64,000 bases of DNA from RHKX01 sp046330415 (GTDB lineage Bacteria > Actinomycetota > Thermoleophilia > Solirubrobacterales > 70-9), in assembly GCA_046330415.1 (NCBI GenBank), contig JAXLSW010000007.1:186001-250000 (forward strand), written 5' to 3'. The translations under genes were made by a program, and so were the position numbers. Under the pieces are notes generated by a model. It was not told the origin of the DNA. It saw only the letters and a list, made by a program, of their open reading frames with translations, and searched no databases. Shown here piece after piece: positions 27,360-35,791 of this stretch. Position 1 is the stretch's first letter. Every line of letters begins with the position of its first letter.

Positions 27360-29576
27360 TCAGCCGTGGGCGGCTTCCATGCGCTCGCCGAGCGAGCTCC
27401 AAGCGGAGTCCGCCGCCGCCACCGTGACCGACAGCGCGGCCTCCGCGCAGACGATCTCGATCGACTCCCCGCCGGCCTCACCCACCCGGATCGCCATGCC
27501 TTCGCGAGCGAGCCGCTCGAGCTCGCGCTCCTCGCCGGCGACGACGAAGCCGCCGGGCCCCTCGCCGAAGAGCCACTCCTCGGGCTCGCCGCCGCGCTCG
27601 GAGTGGAGGCCACCGAGGTCGGCGCTGAGCCCGACGCCACCGGCGATCGCACACTCGGCGAGCGCGCAGGCGAGGCCGCCGTCGCTGATGTCGTGTGCGA
27701 CGCGGAGCCGTCCCGCCCGGACCGCCACCCGCACGTTCTCGATGGCCGCGCGGACGGACTCGAGCTCGAACTCGCCGAGGCCGAAACCGAGCTCACCGCG
27801 GCGCTTGGCCAGCTCCGAGCCGGCGACGTCGGGCTTGAACGGCCCCATCACCGCGATCGAGTCGCCCTCGCGAAGCGCCACGCCCGCGGTGGTGCCGGGA
27901 TCCGGGAGCTCGCCCACCATCGCCACCACGGGCGTCGGGTAGATCGGCCCGAGGTCGGTCTCGTTGTAGAGGGAGACGTTGCCGCCGACGACCGGGACGC
28001 CGAGCGCCTCGCAGGCGTCCGCGAGGCCCTGCACCGAGCGGTCGAGCTGCCAGGCGACCGTCGGCTTCTCCGGGTTGCCGAAGTTGAGGCAGTTGGTCAG
28101 GCCGAGCGGCTCGGCGCCGACGCAGGCGAGGTTCTGCGCGCACTCGAGCACCGCCTCGACCGTCCCCGCGTAGGGATCGCAGGCGACGCGGCGGCCGTTG
28201 CCGTCGATCGAGACGCCGATGCCGACGCCCGCCTGCGGGATCTGCAGGACGGCCGCGTCGGCCTGCTCGGGGCGGCGCACGGTCCGCGACTGCACGATCG
28301 GGTCGTACTGCTCGAAGATCCAGCGCTTGGAGGCGACGGTCGGCGCCGCGAGCAGCTTGAGCAGGACCGCGCCGGGATCGCTCGCCGGATCGGCCTGCAG
28401 CGTCGCCTCGTTCGGGTAGGGCCACGCCTCCGGCTCGCCGGGCTCGATGTCGTAGAGCGGGCAGTCGTCGACGAGCAGCGACACGGGCATGTCGCCGACC
28501 TGCTCGGAGCCGTCGAAGATCCGCATGTGGCCGCCCTCGGTGACGGCGCCGATCACCGTGCCGCCGGTCTCCCACTTCGCGCACACCTCGAGCACCGCGT
28601 CGACCTGCTCGGGCTCGACGACCGCCAGCATCCGCTCCTGCGACTCCGAGACCATCACCTCGAACGGCTCGAGGTCGGGGTTGCGCAGCGGGACCTTGGA
28701 GACGTCGATGTCGATCCCGACGCCGCCCGCCGAGGCCATCTCGCTCGCTGAGGAGGTGAGGCCCGCGGCGCCGAGGTCCTGCAGCGAGACGAGCAGGTCC
28801 TTCTCGAGCAGCTCGAGGCAGCACTCCATGACCTTCTTCTCCTCGAAGGGGTCTCCGATCTGGACGGTCGGGCGCTTGTCCTCGCTGTCCTCGAGCTCGG
28901 CCGAGGCGAGCACCGAGGCGCCGCCGATCCCGTCTCGTCCGGTCGTCGCCCCCATCAGGACGATGACGTTGCCGACCCCCGCGGCCGCCGCCCGCACCAT
29001 CGAGTCGGTCCGGGCGAGGCCGACGCACATCGCGTTGATCAGGCAGTTCTGCTCGTAGGGAGGCTCGAAGGCGATCTCGCCGCCGATCGTCGGCACCCCG
29101 ATCGAGTTGCCGTAGTGGCCGATCCCGGCGACGGCGTGCTCGAGCAGGTAGCGGGAGCGGGGGGAGTCGAGCTCGCCGAAGCGCAGGGAGTCGAGTACCG
29201 CGATCGGCCGGGCTCCCAGCGCGAAGACGTCGCGGAGGATCCCGCCCACGCCCGTCGCCGCGCCCTGGAAGGGCTCGACCGCGCTCGGGTGGTTGTGGGA
29301 TTCGACCTTGAAGGCGACCGACCAGCCCTCGCCGATGTCGACGGCGCCGGCGTTCTCGCCGGGACCCATGACGACGCGCGGACCCTCGGTGGGGAGCTTC
29401 CGCAGCAGCTTCTTGGAGTGCTTGTAGGCGCAGTGCTCGGACCAGAGGAGCGAGAACATCGCCAGCTCGACGTCGTTGGGCTCCTTGTCGAGCCCGGCGA
29501 CGATCAGCTCGTACTCGCGATCGGTGAGGCCGAGCTCGCGGTGCTTCGGCTGGGCTTCTGCGCTCACCGCGTCCAT
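27360..29576 (-). CDS. purL: PurL, phosphoribosylformylglycinamidine synthase large subunit
   Basis: ATP-dependent FGAM synthase subunit of the small (bacterial, PurSQL) type, 738 residues and intact. It needs PurQ for glutamine hydrolysis and PurS, both encoded at 46.8-47.7 kb. Motifs: SLLWSEHCAYKHSK, VESHNHPSAVEPFQGAATG, GIGHYGNSIGVPTIGGE, SLQDLGAAGLTSSASEMA, VVGGNVSLYNET and AHDISDGGLACALAECA. Separation from purQ by about 17 kb is unusual because purS, purQ and purL normally adjoin. Confidence 0.96.
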   Translation of the reverse strand: MDAVSAEAQPKHRELGLTDREYELIVAGLDKEPNDVELAMFSLLWSEHCAYKHSKKLLRKLPTEGPRVVMGPGENAGAVDIGEGWSVAFKVESHNHPSAVEPFQGAATGVGGILRDVFALGARPIAVLDSLRFGELDSPRSRYLLEHAVAGIGHYGNSIGVPTIGGEIAFEPPYEQNCLINAMCVGLARTDSMVRAAAAGVGNVIVLMGATTGRDGIGGASVLASAELEDSEDKRPTVQIGDPFEEKKVMECCLELLEKDLLVSLQDLGAAGLTSSASEMASAGGVGIDIDVSKVPLRNPDLEPFEVMVSESQERMLAVVEPEQVDAVLEVCAKWETGGTVIGAVTEGGHMRIFDGSEQVGDMPVSLLVDDCPLYDIEPGEPEAWPYPNEATLQADPASDPGAVLLKLLAAPTVASKRWIFEQYDPIVQSRTVRRPEQADAAVLQIPQAGVGIGVSIDGNGRRVACDPYAGTVEAVLECAQNLACVGAEPLGLTNCLNFGNPEKPTVAWQLDRSVQGLADACEALGVPVVGGNVSLYNETDLGPIYPTPVVAMVGELPDPGTTAGVALREGDSIAVMGPFKPDVAGSELAKRRGELGFGLGEFELESVRAAIENVRVAVRAGRLRVAHDISDGGLACALAECAIAGGVGLSADLGGLHSERGGEPEEWLFGEGPGGFVVAGEERELERLAREGMAIRVGEAGGESIEIVCAEAALSVTVAAADSAWSSLGERMEAAHG

Positions 29577-29725
29577 TCAACTAGGCCGCGGCGCGGAAGG
29601 GCGGCGCGGCGACTGCATCGGCGGGGAAGGGTCCCCACTGGGAGCGCCCACCCGTCACAATCAGGCTCATCCGCACAGGGATCGCTCTCATCTTCGCGGC
29701 GCTCGTCGTCGGCGCCGGTGCCGCT

Positions 29726-30454
29726 TTGGCGCTCGCCTCGCTTCAGGGCGCCGAGGCCGAGCCCGCCCCCGCGGCGACGGTCGCGGAGACGACGACCGAG
29801 GAGTTCCCGGCCGACGAGATCCAGTACGAGTCGGCTCCGCCCGAGAAGGCCAAGGCCGCTCGCGAGCAGGTCTCCGACGAGCTCGCCGAGGCGAGGCGGC
29901 TCGAGCGGCAGGCGGACATCCAGCCCGGTCCCAACGGGATGATGCCCGCGAGCGCCGGGGACAACGGCACCTACGACGCGCCCCCGGAGCGGAGGCACCG
30001 GATCACCACAGCGAGCATGGCCGGCGAGGACGGCTGGACGCTCGAGAACAGCGCGATCCTGATCGGCCGCAAGGCGATCGCGCCCCCCGCCGCTCCCGAG
30101 CAGGTCCAGCTCGCGATCGACGCCGCCAACGCCATCGTCGGCTACCCCTACGTCTGGGGCGGCGGTCACGGCTCGTGGAGCGACACCGGCTATGACTGCT
30201 CCGGCGCGGTCAGCTACGCGCTCGGGGGTGCCGGGCTGCTCTCGGCGCCGGTCAACTCGAGCACGCTGATGGACTGGGGCGAGCCGGGACCGGGGAAGTG
30301 GATCACCGTCTACGCGAACGCCGGACACACCTACGTCGTGATCGCCGGGCTGCGGTTCGACACCGTCGGCCAGCAGCGCGGGACGGGCCCGAAGTGGCAC
30401 GCCGAGGAGCCGTACCCCCAGGGCTACACCCTCCGCCACCCAGCCGGCCTCTGA
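29726..30454 (+). CDS. Secreted NlpC/P60-like cell-wall hydrolase
   Basis: Cysteine peptidase fold: AIVGYPYVWGGGHGSWSDTG then YDCSGAVSYAL (catalytic Cys) and GHTYVVIAG (catalytic His), preceded by a coiled, charged region. Likely cleaves peptidoglycan cross-links or related amides outside the cell. The open frame continues upstream of the TTG at 29726 through RLIRTGIALIFAALVVGAG, a typical signal anchor, back to about 29654, but no ATG, GTG or TTG starts it. An ATC at 29660 sits where a start would fit; a base error or rare start is possible. So the true start is probably about 22 codons upstream. Confidence 0.75.
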   Translation: MALASLQGAEAEPAPAATVAETTTEEFPADEIQYESAPPEKAKAAREQVSDELAEARRLERQADIQPGPNGMMPASAGDNGTYDAPPERRHRITTASMAGEDGWTLENSAILIGRKAIAPPAAPEQVQLAIDAANAIVGYPYVWGGGHGSWSDTGYDCSGAVSYALGGAGLLSAPVNSSTLMDWGEPGPGKWITVYANAGHTYVVIAGLRFDTVGQQRGTGPKWHAEEPYPQGYTLRHPAGL

Positions 30455-30478
30455 GCCTGGCGGGGCGCGAAACGAGAA

Positions 30479-30506
30479 GGGGCGGCCCGCCTGCGCGGAC
30501 CGCCCC
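30479..30506. terminator. Bidirectional terminator
   Basis: Interrupted stem GGGGCGG-c-CCGC / GCGG-a-CCGCCCC with a 4-nt loop between two convergent genes. On the minus strand it is followed by TTCTCGTTT, a fair U-rich tail. Confidence 0.65.
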
Positions 30507-30532
30507 ATTCCAGGCCTCAGATCAGGGTCGAC

Positions 30533-30862
30533 CTAGAAGTCGTGGCACTTGACCCCGAAGACGTTGATGCGGAGCTGCCGGTCCTTGATCGCCTGCACGG
30601 AGATCTTGAAGTCGCAGATGTCCTTGGCTCCCTTGCCGTAGAGCCCGTCGCAGTCGACGCGGTACTGCGTCTTCGACTCGCACTTCTTGACGCGCACACC
30701 GCGGCAGTTGTGCGAGCGGCAGTAGGCGTGCATGTACTTCTTGGCGGCACGCTTGCCCTCGGCGATCCCGATCGGCGTCGGCGGACCGGCGGACGCGTAG
30801 TTCGGCATCAGCATCAGGGCGCCGACGACCAAGGCGACCATCAAGGCGGTGAACTTCTTCAC
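30533..30862 (-). CDS. Small cysteine-rich secreted protein
   Basis: A 109-residue protein from a GTG at 30862 with a good AAGGAG ribosome site. The signal peptide (KKFTALMVALVVGALMLMP, Ala-x-Ala near residue 25) is followed by a basic mature domain with six cysteines, enough for three disulfides, for example HAYCRSHNC, KKCESK, RVDCDG, DICDF and VKCHDF. It resembles the other small six-Cys secreted protein at 4.2-4.7 kb only in layout. It has its own promoter. Function unknown. Confidence 0.75.
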   Translation of the reverse strand: MKKFTALMVALVVGALMLMPNYASAGPPTPIGIAEGKRAAKKYMHAYCRSHNCRGVRVKKCESKTQYRVDCDGLYGKGAKDICDFKISVQAIKDRQLRINVFGVKCHDF

Positions 30863-30944
30863 GGGAGCTCTCCTTAGCTTTTTCGCCCCACGGGTCCGAT
30901 CCTGACGCCGGCCCGTTCCGCGATGGGCGAGGTGGACAGCGGCC

Positions 30945-30973
30945 AGCCTATTCCCAATTGCAACCAACGGCAA
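30945..30973 (-). promoter_or_regulatory. Promoter of small secreted gene
   Basis: TTGCCG (30973-30968), a 17-bp spacer and TAGGCT (30950-30945) on the minus strand fit a housekeeping promoter. The leader to the GTG at 30862 is about 75 nt. Confidence 0.55.
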
Positions 30974-30993
30974 CGGGGTTCCGATGCTGCGGC

Positions 30994-33942
30994 TCAGACC
31001 GGCTGCTTGGCGGCGGTGCCGTAGCCGAGCTCGGTCAGCATCTCGGCGGCGGGCTCCTCGAAGGCGGTGAGCTGCTCGGGGGTGAGCCGCTCGCGCCAGC
31101 CGCCGACGGCGCCGAGGCCGGCCTCGAGCTCAGCCCGCTCGGGCGGATCGACCATCGCCGGGTCGAACTCGAGCTCGAGCAGCTCGCAGAGGCCGCGCAG
31201 CGTCCCCTCCGGATCGGCGATCAGGTCCTCGTAGCGGACCTCGGTGTAGTGCTCCATCAGGTGCTCCTGCTGGCGAGCCGAGCGCACCTTCTTCTCCCAG
31301 CGCTGCCCGGTCGCCAGCGCCGAGCCGACGTCGATCTCGCCGGGCTTGGCGGCGAGCGTGTCGCGGCCGTCGCGGATCACGTGGATGAAGCGAGCCTCGA
31401 AGAGCGCGCGCTGCAGGCGCCGTTCGCGCTTCAGGTAGGAGGGCGTCTCGTCTCCCCAGCGCGGCTTGCCGGCGGCTTCGGCGGCCGCCTCGTAGAAGGT
31501 GCGGAGGACCGTGGCGGCCTTGAGCGAGTCGAGCTCCTCGAGGCGCCTGCGCATCTCGTCCTCGGTGACGCCGTGAGCCTCGAGTGGCCCGGCGGCCGAC
31601 ATCACCTTGATCGTGCGCTCGACGGTCATCGGCTCGGAGCGGATCATCTCCGCGAGCTGTGGCGCAAAGCCGGTCTCGCTCAGCATCACCAGGTCCGGGT
31701 GGACCCCGAGCATCGCCCGCAGCAGGGTCGTCCCCGAGCGCGAGGCACCGATCAGGAACGGGGCCGGGTCACGCCTCTCCGCCGGCTCGCGGACCCCGGT
31801 CGCGTGGGCGGCGACGTTGGCCACGCGGCGCAGGGGCCGCGGCATCCGCATGCCGCGCCGCGGCGTGTGGACCTCGCCGGTGTCGGGCTGGTCGAGCTCG
31901 TAGCCGAGGTCGGCGAGCAGATCGCCGGCCAGCGACTCGTAGGAAGCGCGGTCCTCCGGGGACATCCTGTGCCTCCAGGTCCCGATCAGGTCGGGGTTCG
32001 GCGGCTCGAAGGTCTTGGCGTGGCTGGCGAGCCGCTTCTCGGCGGCCTGCGGGGCGCCGTGGGCGCGGGGGAGGGCGCGCGCCTTCTCCTGCAGCCGCTT
32101 CTCGGCGGTCTCGTGGTAGCCGAGCATGGCCGGCTCGAACGGAAGCTCGACGAACTCGCAGATCCGCCGCAGCTCGCGCTCGGTGTGGAGGACGAGGTCC
32201 TCGAACTTGACCTCCATGTAGAAGCCGAGGTAGGGCTGCTGGGCGCGACCGCGGAGGACCCGGCTGCGCCACTTCTCAGCTGCTGCCTCGATCGACTGCG
32301 GCCCCCAGTCCTGCTTCAGCACCGACAGCGCGACGTCGCGCCCGTCGCGGATCAGGTGGATGAAGCGGGCCTCCGGCAGGTAGACCTGGATCTCCCGCAT
32401 CGACTTCACGTATCCCGGCGTCTTGTCGCCCCAGTGCGCGTCCGGCTTGCCGAGCTTCGTCGCGTAGAGGCGGTAGAACGCCCGCACCGCCGCGGGCCCG
32501 GTCAGCGGGTCGAGCTCGGCCCACGCCGCGTCGAGCTCCTCCGGCTCGAGCTGGAAGTCGCCCCAGCGGCGGTGGCTCGTCATCAGCTCGAGCATCTGCT
32601 CGCGGCTAGCGCCGTGCTTGTCGCGGGCGGCGACGAGCTCGGGGATGAAGTGGGTCTCCGATGGGATCGCGAGCTGCGGGTGCGCGTCAAGCATCAGCCG
32701 CAGCAGCGTCGTTCCCGACCTGGTCGCGCCGACCACGAACGGCGCCGGAGCCGGCGCCGTCTTGGCGCGCTTGACCGCGAGGCGGCGGCTGTTCCAGCCC
32801 GCCGTCCGGTTGAGGAGCTCGCGGCGCAGCTTCACGATCCCGGCTCCGGCGGCACGCTCGATCAACGCGGCGTAGTCCGTCACCGTCCGCGACCAGCTCA
32901 GCTCCTCGCGGCTCGCTCGAGCGCCGTCGGCGAGGCGCGCCCGCTCGGCAGGGTCGGCGAGCCGCTCGATCGCCGCGGTCATCGCCGGGACGTCGGGGCG
33001 CATCGAGGGGATGCCCGACGGCGCGTCGTCGTCGTGGACGTCGGGGATGAGGAGCCCGTTGACGCCGTCGCGCACCACCTCGTTCATCGGCGGGCTGTCG
33101 TGGTGGATCTGCGGCATCTCGAAGGCGACCGCCTCGTAGAGGAAGAGGCCGAGGCCCTCCCAGCGGCTCGGGCCGAGGCAGACGTCGCAGCCGGCGAAGA
33201 GGCGCAGGTGCTCGGTGGTCTCCATGTCGTCGATCACGAGCTCGATCCGCGGATCATCGGCGGCCGCCTTCTCCAGGTACTTCATGCGGCGCTCGAGCTG
33301 CGCCTTGAAGATCAGCCGGAGGTTGTCTCCGCGCGCCGCCTGGAACGCCTCAACGACCTCCTTGTGGGGCTTGCGCGGCCCGAGCAGCGCGCCCGGGAAG
33401 TAGAACCTCACGAACTCGTCGCGGTCGCGCGGCGCGGCGGCGCGGGCGTCCGCGGCCGCCTCGAGCAGCTCCTTGTGCAGGCCCCACTGCACGTAGGGCG
33501 AGTCGATCCCGAAGCTCGCGTAGCGCTCCTGCTCGCAGCGGGTCATCGAGTAGAGGACGTCGTAGGCGCGCTTCGCCGGCTCGGCGTCCTCGGGGCTGAA
33601 CATCTCCCAGACGAAGCGGCCCACCGTCTTCACACCCTGCTCGCGCAGCCGCGCGATCTCCTCGTGCTGGTAGCAGTTGTCCCAGTGCACGATCTCGATC
33701 CCGTTGTCGGCGATCCAGCGCTCGTACTCCTCCATCGGGACCTCCCAGTCGGAGGCCTCGGTGACGCCGGGCTGGTCCCAGACGCCGGTGCGGTCCACGT
33801 GCGCGGCCATCGGTCCCTTGTCACGCGTGGGGCGGGCGAGGATGAACGTCTCGTGCCCCGCTTCCTCGAGGGCATCGCGGATGTAGCGGGAGACGAACGC
33901 CTGCCCGCGGTTGAACCACTTGGTGACGATCCCGACCTTCAT
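30994..33942 (-). CDS. Glycosyltransferase fused to two sulfotransferase domains
   Basis: A 982-residue three-domain protein. Residues 1 to about 390 form a GT4-like glycosyltransferase (start VGIVTKWFNRGQ; the EX7E motif lies in WEGLGLFLYEAVAF, near 264-272). Sulfotransferase domain 1 begins near 399 with FVVGATRSGTTLLRLMLDAH and domain 2 near 726 with FLIGASRSGTTLLRAMLG; both have the 5'-phosphosulfate loop and a RFIHLIRDGRD or RFIHVIRDGRD 3'-phosphate motif. No frame break separates the parts, and each junction is a short basic linker. It is the last gene of a run of four coupled sulfotransferase genes. It likely glycosylates and sulfates the same acceptor; acceptor unknown. Confidence 0.9.
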   Translation of the reverse strand: MKVGIVTKWFNRGQAFVSRYIRDALEEAGHETFILARPTRDKGPMAAHVDRTGVWDQPGVTEASDWEVPMEEYERWIADNGIEIVHWDNCYQHEEIARLREQGVKTVGRFVWEMFSPEDAEPAKRAYDVLYSMTRCEQERYASFGIDSPYVQWGLHKELLEAAADARAAAPRDRDEFVRFYFPGALLGPRKPHKEVVEAFQAARGDNLRLIFKAQLERRMKYLEKAAADDPRIELVIDDMETTEHLRLFAGCDVCLGPSRWEGLGLFLYEAVAFEMPQIHHDSPPMNEVVRDGVNGLLIPDVHDDDAPSGIPSMRPDVPAMTAAIERLADPAERARLADGARASREELSWSRTVTDYAALIERAAGAGIVKLRRELLNRTAGWNSRRLAVKRAKTAPAPAPFVVGATRSGTTLLRLMLDAHPQLAIPSETHFIPELVAARDKHGASREQMLELMTSHRRWGDFQLEPEELDAAWAELDPLTGPAAVRAFYRLYATKLGKPDAHWGDKTPGYVKSMREIQVYLPEARFIHLIRDGRDVALSVLKQDWGPQSIEAAAEKWRSRVLRGRAQQPYLGFYMEVKFEDLVLHTERELRRICEFVELPFEPAMLGYHETAEKRLQEKARALPRAHGAPQAAEKRLASHAKTFEPPNPDLIGTWRHRMSPEDRASYESLAGDLLADLGYELDQPDTGEVHTPRRGMRMPRPLRRVANVAAHATGVREPAERRDPAPFLIGASRSGTTLLRAMLGVHPDLVMLSETGFAPQLAEMIRSEPMTVERTIKVMSAAGPLEAHGVTEDEMRRRLEELDSLKAATVLRTFYEAAAEAAGKPRWGDETPSYLKRERRLQRALFEARFIHVIRDGRDTLAAKPGEIDVGSALATGQRWEKKVRSARQQEHLMEHYTEVRYEDLIADPEGTLRGLCELLELEFDPAMVDPPERAELEAGLGAVGGWRERLTPEQLTAFEEPAAEMLTELGYGTAAKQPV

Positions 33943-34862
33943 GCGGAGGCTCCCGTCCCGGCACCAAGTTCATATCCCAGCTCTTCGAGCATCTCGCCGG
34001 CAACGCCCTCGTATGCGGCGAGGTCCTCCGGCGCCATCTGCGTCCGCCACTTGTCGAGCTTGCTCGGGTCCGGCGGCTTCGTCGTCGGCGCGTGGTTGTC
34101 GATTCGGTAGCCGGCCTCCTGAGTGGCGTGCGCCCCGTCCTGGCGCAGCTCGCCGGCCATCTCGGTCAGCCGTTCGGCGGCGCGCTCGTGGTAGCTGAGC
34201 ATCCCCTCGTCCCAATCGAGCTCGACGAACTCGCAGATCCGTCGCAGCGTCGCCTCCGGCTCGCGGACGAGGTCCTCGTAGCGGGCCTCGACGTAGCGGG
34301 GCCCCTTCAGGGAGGAGGCCTGATCGCGCGCCTTGCGGATTCGCTTGACCCAGCGCGCCGCCTGCTCGGCGGGCGGGGGCTGCTCGTTGAGCGCGCGGGC
34401 GCTCTGCGAGAGAGCGACGTCGCGGCCGTCGCGGATCAGGTGGATGAAGCGGGACTCCGGCAGCGTGCGGCCGATGCGCTGGATCGAGAGCATGTAGGCG
34501 GGCGTCTTGTCGCCCCAGCGCGGCTTGCCCTGGCGCTCGGCGTAGGCGGTGAAGAAGGCGCGGACGACGTCAGCCGCGTCGGTCCCGCCGCTCGCCTCGA
34601 TCCGCTCGCGCATCTCATCGGCTGGGATCCCGAAGTCGTTCCAGGTGCGGTTGTCCGTGAACGCCGCGAGGACGGCGCCGGTCCCCTCCTCGGCGCGGAC
34701 GGCCTTGATGACGTCGGGGACGAAGTGGGTCTCGGGCGGGATCGCGAGCTCGCGGTGAGCGTCGAGCATCATCCGCAGCAGCGTCGTTCCCGAGCGCGTC
34801 AACCCGACGACGAACGGCGCCGGCGCCCACGCCCCGTCCTCGCCGCGCTTGCGCCCGATCAT
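33939..34862 (-). CDS. Sulfotransferase (Sulfotransfer_3-like)
   Basis: PAPS-dependent sulfotransferase of 307 residues. FVVGLTRSGTTLLRMMLDAH is the 5'-phosphosulfate-binding loop, RWGDKTPAYMLS and RFIHLIRDGRDVALSQS give the 3'-phosphate site, and VEARYEDLVREPEATLRRI is the conserved middle motif. No transmembrane segment is visible, so it is probably cytoplasmic. Its ATG overlaps the preceding gene's stop by 4 bp and its stop overlaps the fusion gene start by 4 bp. Acceptor not known. Confidence 0.88.
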   Translation of the reverse strand: MIGRKRGEDGAWAPAPFVVGLTRSGTTLLRMMLDAHRELAIPPETHFVPDVIKAVRAEEGTGAVLAAFTDNRTWNDFGIPADEMRERIEASGGTDAADVVRAFFTAYAERQGKPRWGDKTPAYMLSIQRIGRTLPESRFIHLIRDGRDVALSQSARALNEQPPPAEQAARWVKRIRKARDQASSLKGPRYVEARYEDLVREPEATLRRICEFVELDWDEGMLSYHERAAERLTEMAGELRQDGAHATQEAGYRIDNHAPTTKPPDPSKLDKWRTQMAPEDLAAYEGVAGEMLEELGYELGAGTGASA

Positions 34863-35791
34863 GCCCCGTTCTCGCTGGCCGCGGCCGGCTCGCCGATCAC
34901 CTCGTAGCCGAGCTCGAGCAGGAGCGGGGTGGCGGCTCCCTCGAACGCGGCGATGTCGGCGGGGGACATGTCCTCCTTCCAGCGCGCGAGACGGCTCGGG
35001 TCCGGCGGCTTGGAGGTGAGCACGTGCGCTTCCTTGCGGTGATCGGCGGGGCGCAGCGGCTTGCCGTCCTCACCGGGGAGATCGCGATGCATCTCCGACA
35101 GCCGCTCCTCGGCGCGCTCGTAGTAGCGAAGCATCGAGTCGTCCCACGGGAGCTCGATGAAGTCGGCGATGCGGCGCAGTTGCGTCTCGGTGTCGCGGAC
35201 GAGCTCCTCGTACTGGACCTCCAGGTACTCGAGGTCGGCGCCGTCGCGGCGGGCGTCCTCGATCTTGCGCACCCAGCGCTCGGCCACCGTCGACATCGGC
35301 GGCGGCTCCTTGAGCACGCGCTTGAAGCGGGAGAGGGCGGCGTCGCGGCCGTCGCGGATCATGTGGATGAAGCGCGCCTCGGGGATCCAGTTCTCGATCT
35401 GCTTCATGCGCTTGACGTAGTTCGGCGTCTTGTCGCCCCAGCGCGGCTTGCCCTCGCGCTCGGCGTAGAGCTCGAAGAAGGCCCGGATCGTCGTCTCGGG
35501 GTCGATCCGGTCGAGCGCGCAGTAGCGCTCGAGGAGCTGGGCGGAGTCGAGGTTGAAGTCGCCCCACTGGCGGTGGCCGGTGACGATCGCGTGCGCCTCC
35601 TCGCAGGTGATCCCGCGCTTGCGGGTCGCCTTGATCAGGGAGGGGACGAAGTGCGTCTCCGGCGGGATCGCGAGGTCGGGGTGCGCATCGAGCATCAGCC
35701 GCAGCAGCGTGGTGCCCGAGCGGGTGACGCCGACGATGAACGGGACCGGGGGACCCTGCGGCTTGCGGTTGCGGCCGAACGGGTTCCTCAC
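34859..35791 (-). CDS. Sulfotransferase (Sulfotransfer_3-like)
   Basis: A 310-residue paralogue from the GTG at 35791, which overlaps the upstream gene stop (GTGA). Sequence marks: FIVGVTRSGTTLLRLMLDAH, the PPETHFVPSLIKATRK segment, RWGDKTPNYVKRMKQI and RFIHMIRDGRDAALSRF. It is closest in layout to the gene at 43261-44241. The N terminus lacks any signal peptide. With the neighbours it forms a coupled set whose members presumably act on related sites of one product. Confidence 0.88.
   Translation of the reverse strand: MRNPFGRNRKPQGPPVPFIVGVTRSGTTLLRLMLDAHPDLAIPPETHFVPSLIKATRKRGITCEEAHAIVTGHRQWGDFNLDSAQLLERYCALDRIDPETTIRAFFELYAEREGKPRWGDKTPNYVKRMKQIENWIPEARFIHMIRDGRDAALSRFKRVLKEPPPMSTVAERWVRKIEDARRDGADLEYLEVQYEELVRDTETQLRRIADFIELPWDDSMLRYYERAEERLSEMHRDLPGEDGKPLRPADHRKEAHVLTSKPPDPSRLARWKEDMSPADIAAFEGAATPLLLELGYEVIGEPAAASENGA

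Noticed and set aside
30958..34110. A 1050-codon plus-strand open frame
   Set aside because: Antisense to the glycosyltransferase-sulfotransferase fusion, which has strong domain evidence; no domain is visible in the plus reading.
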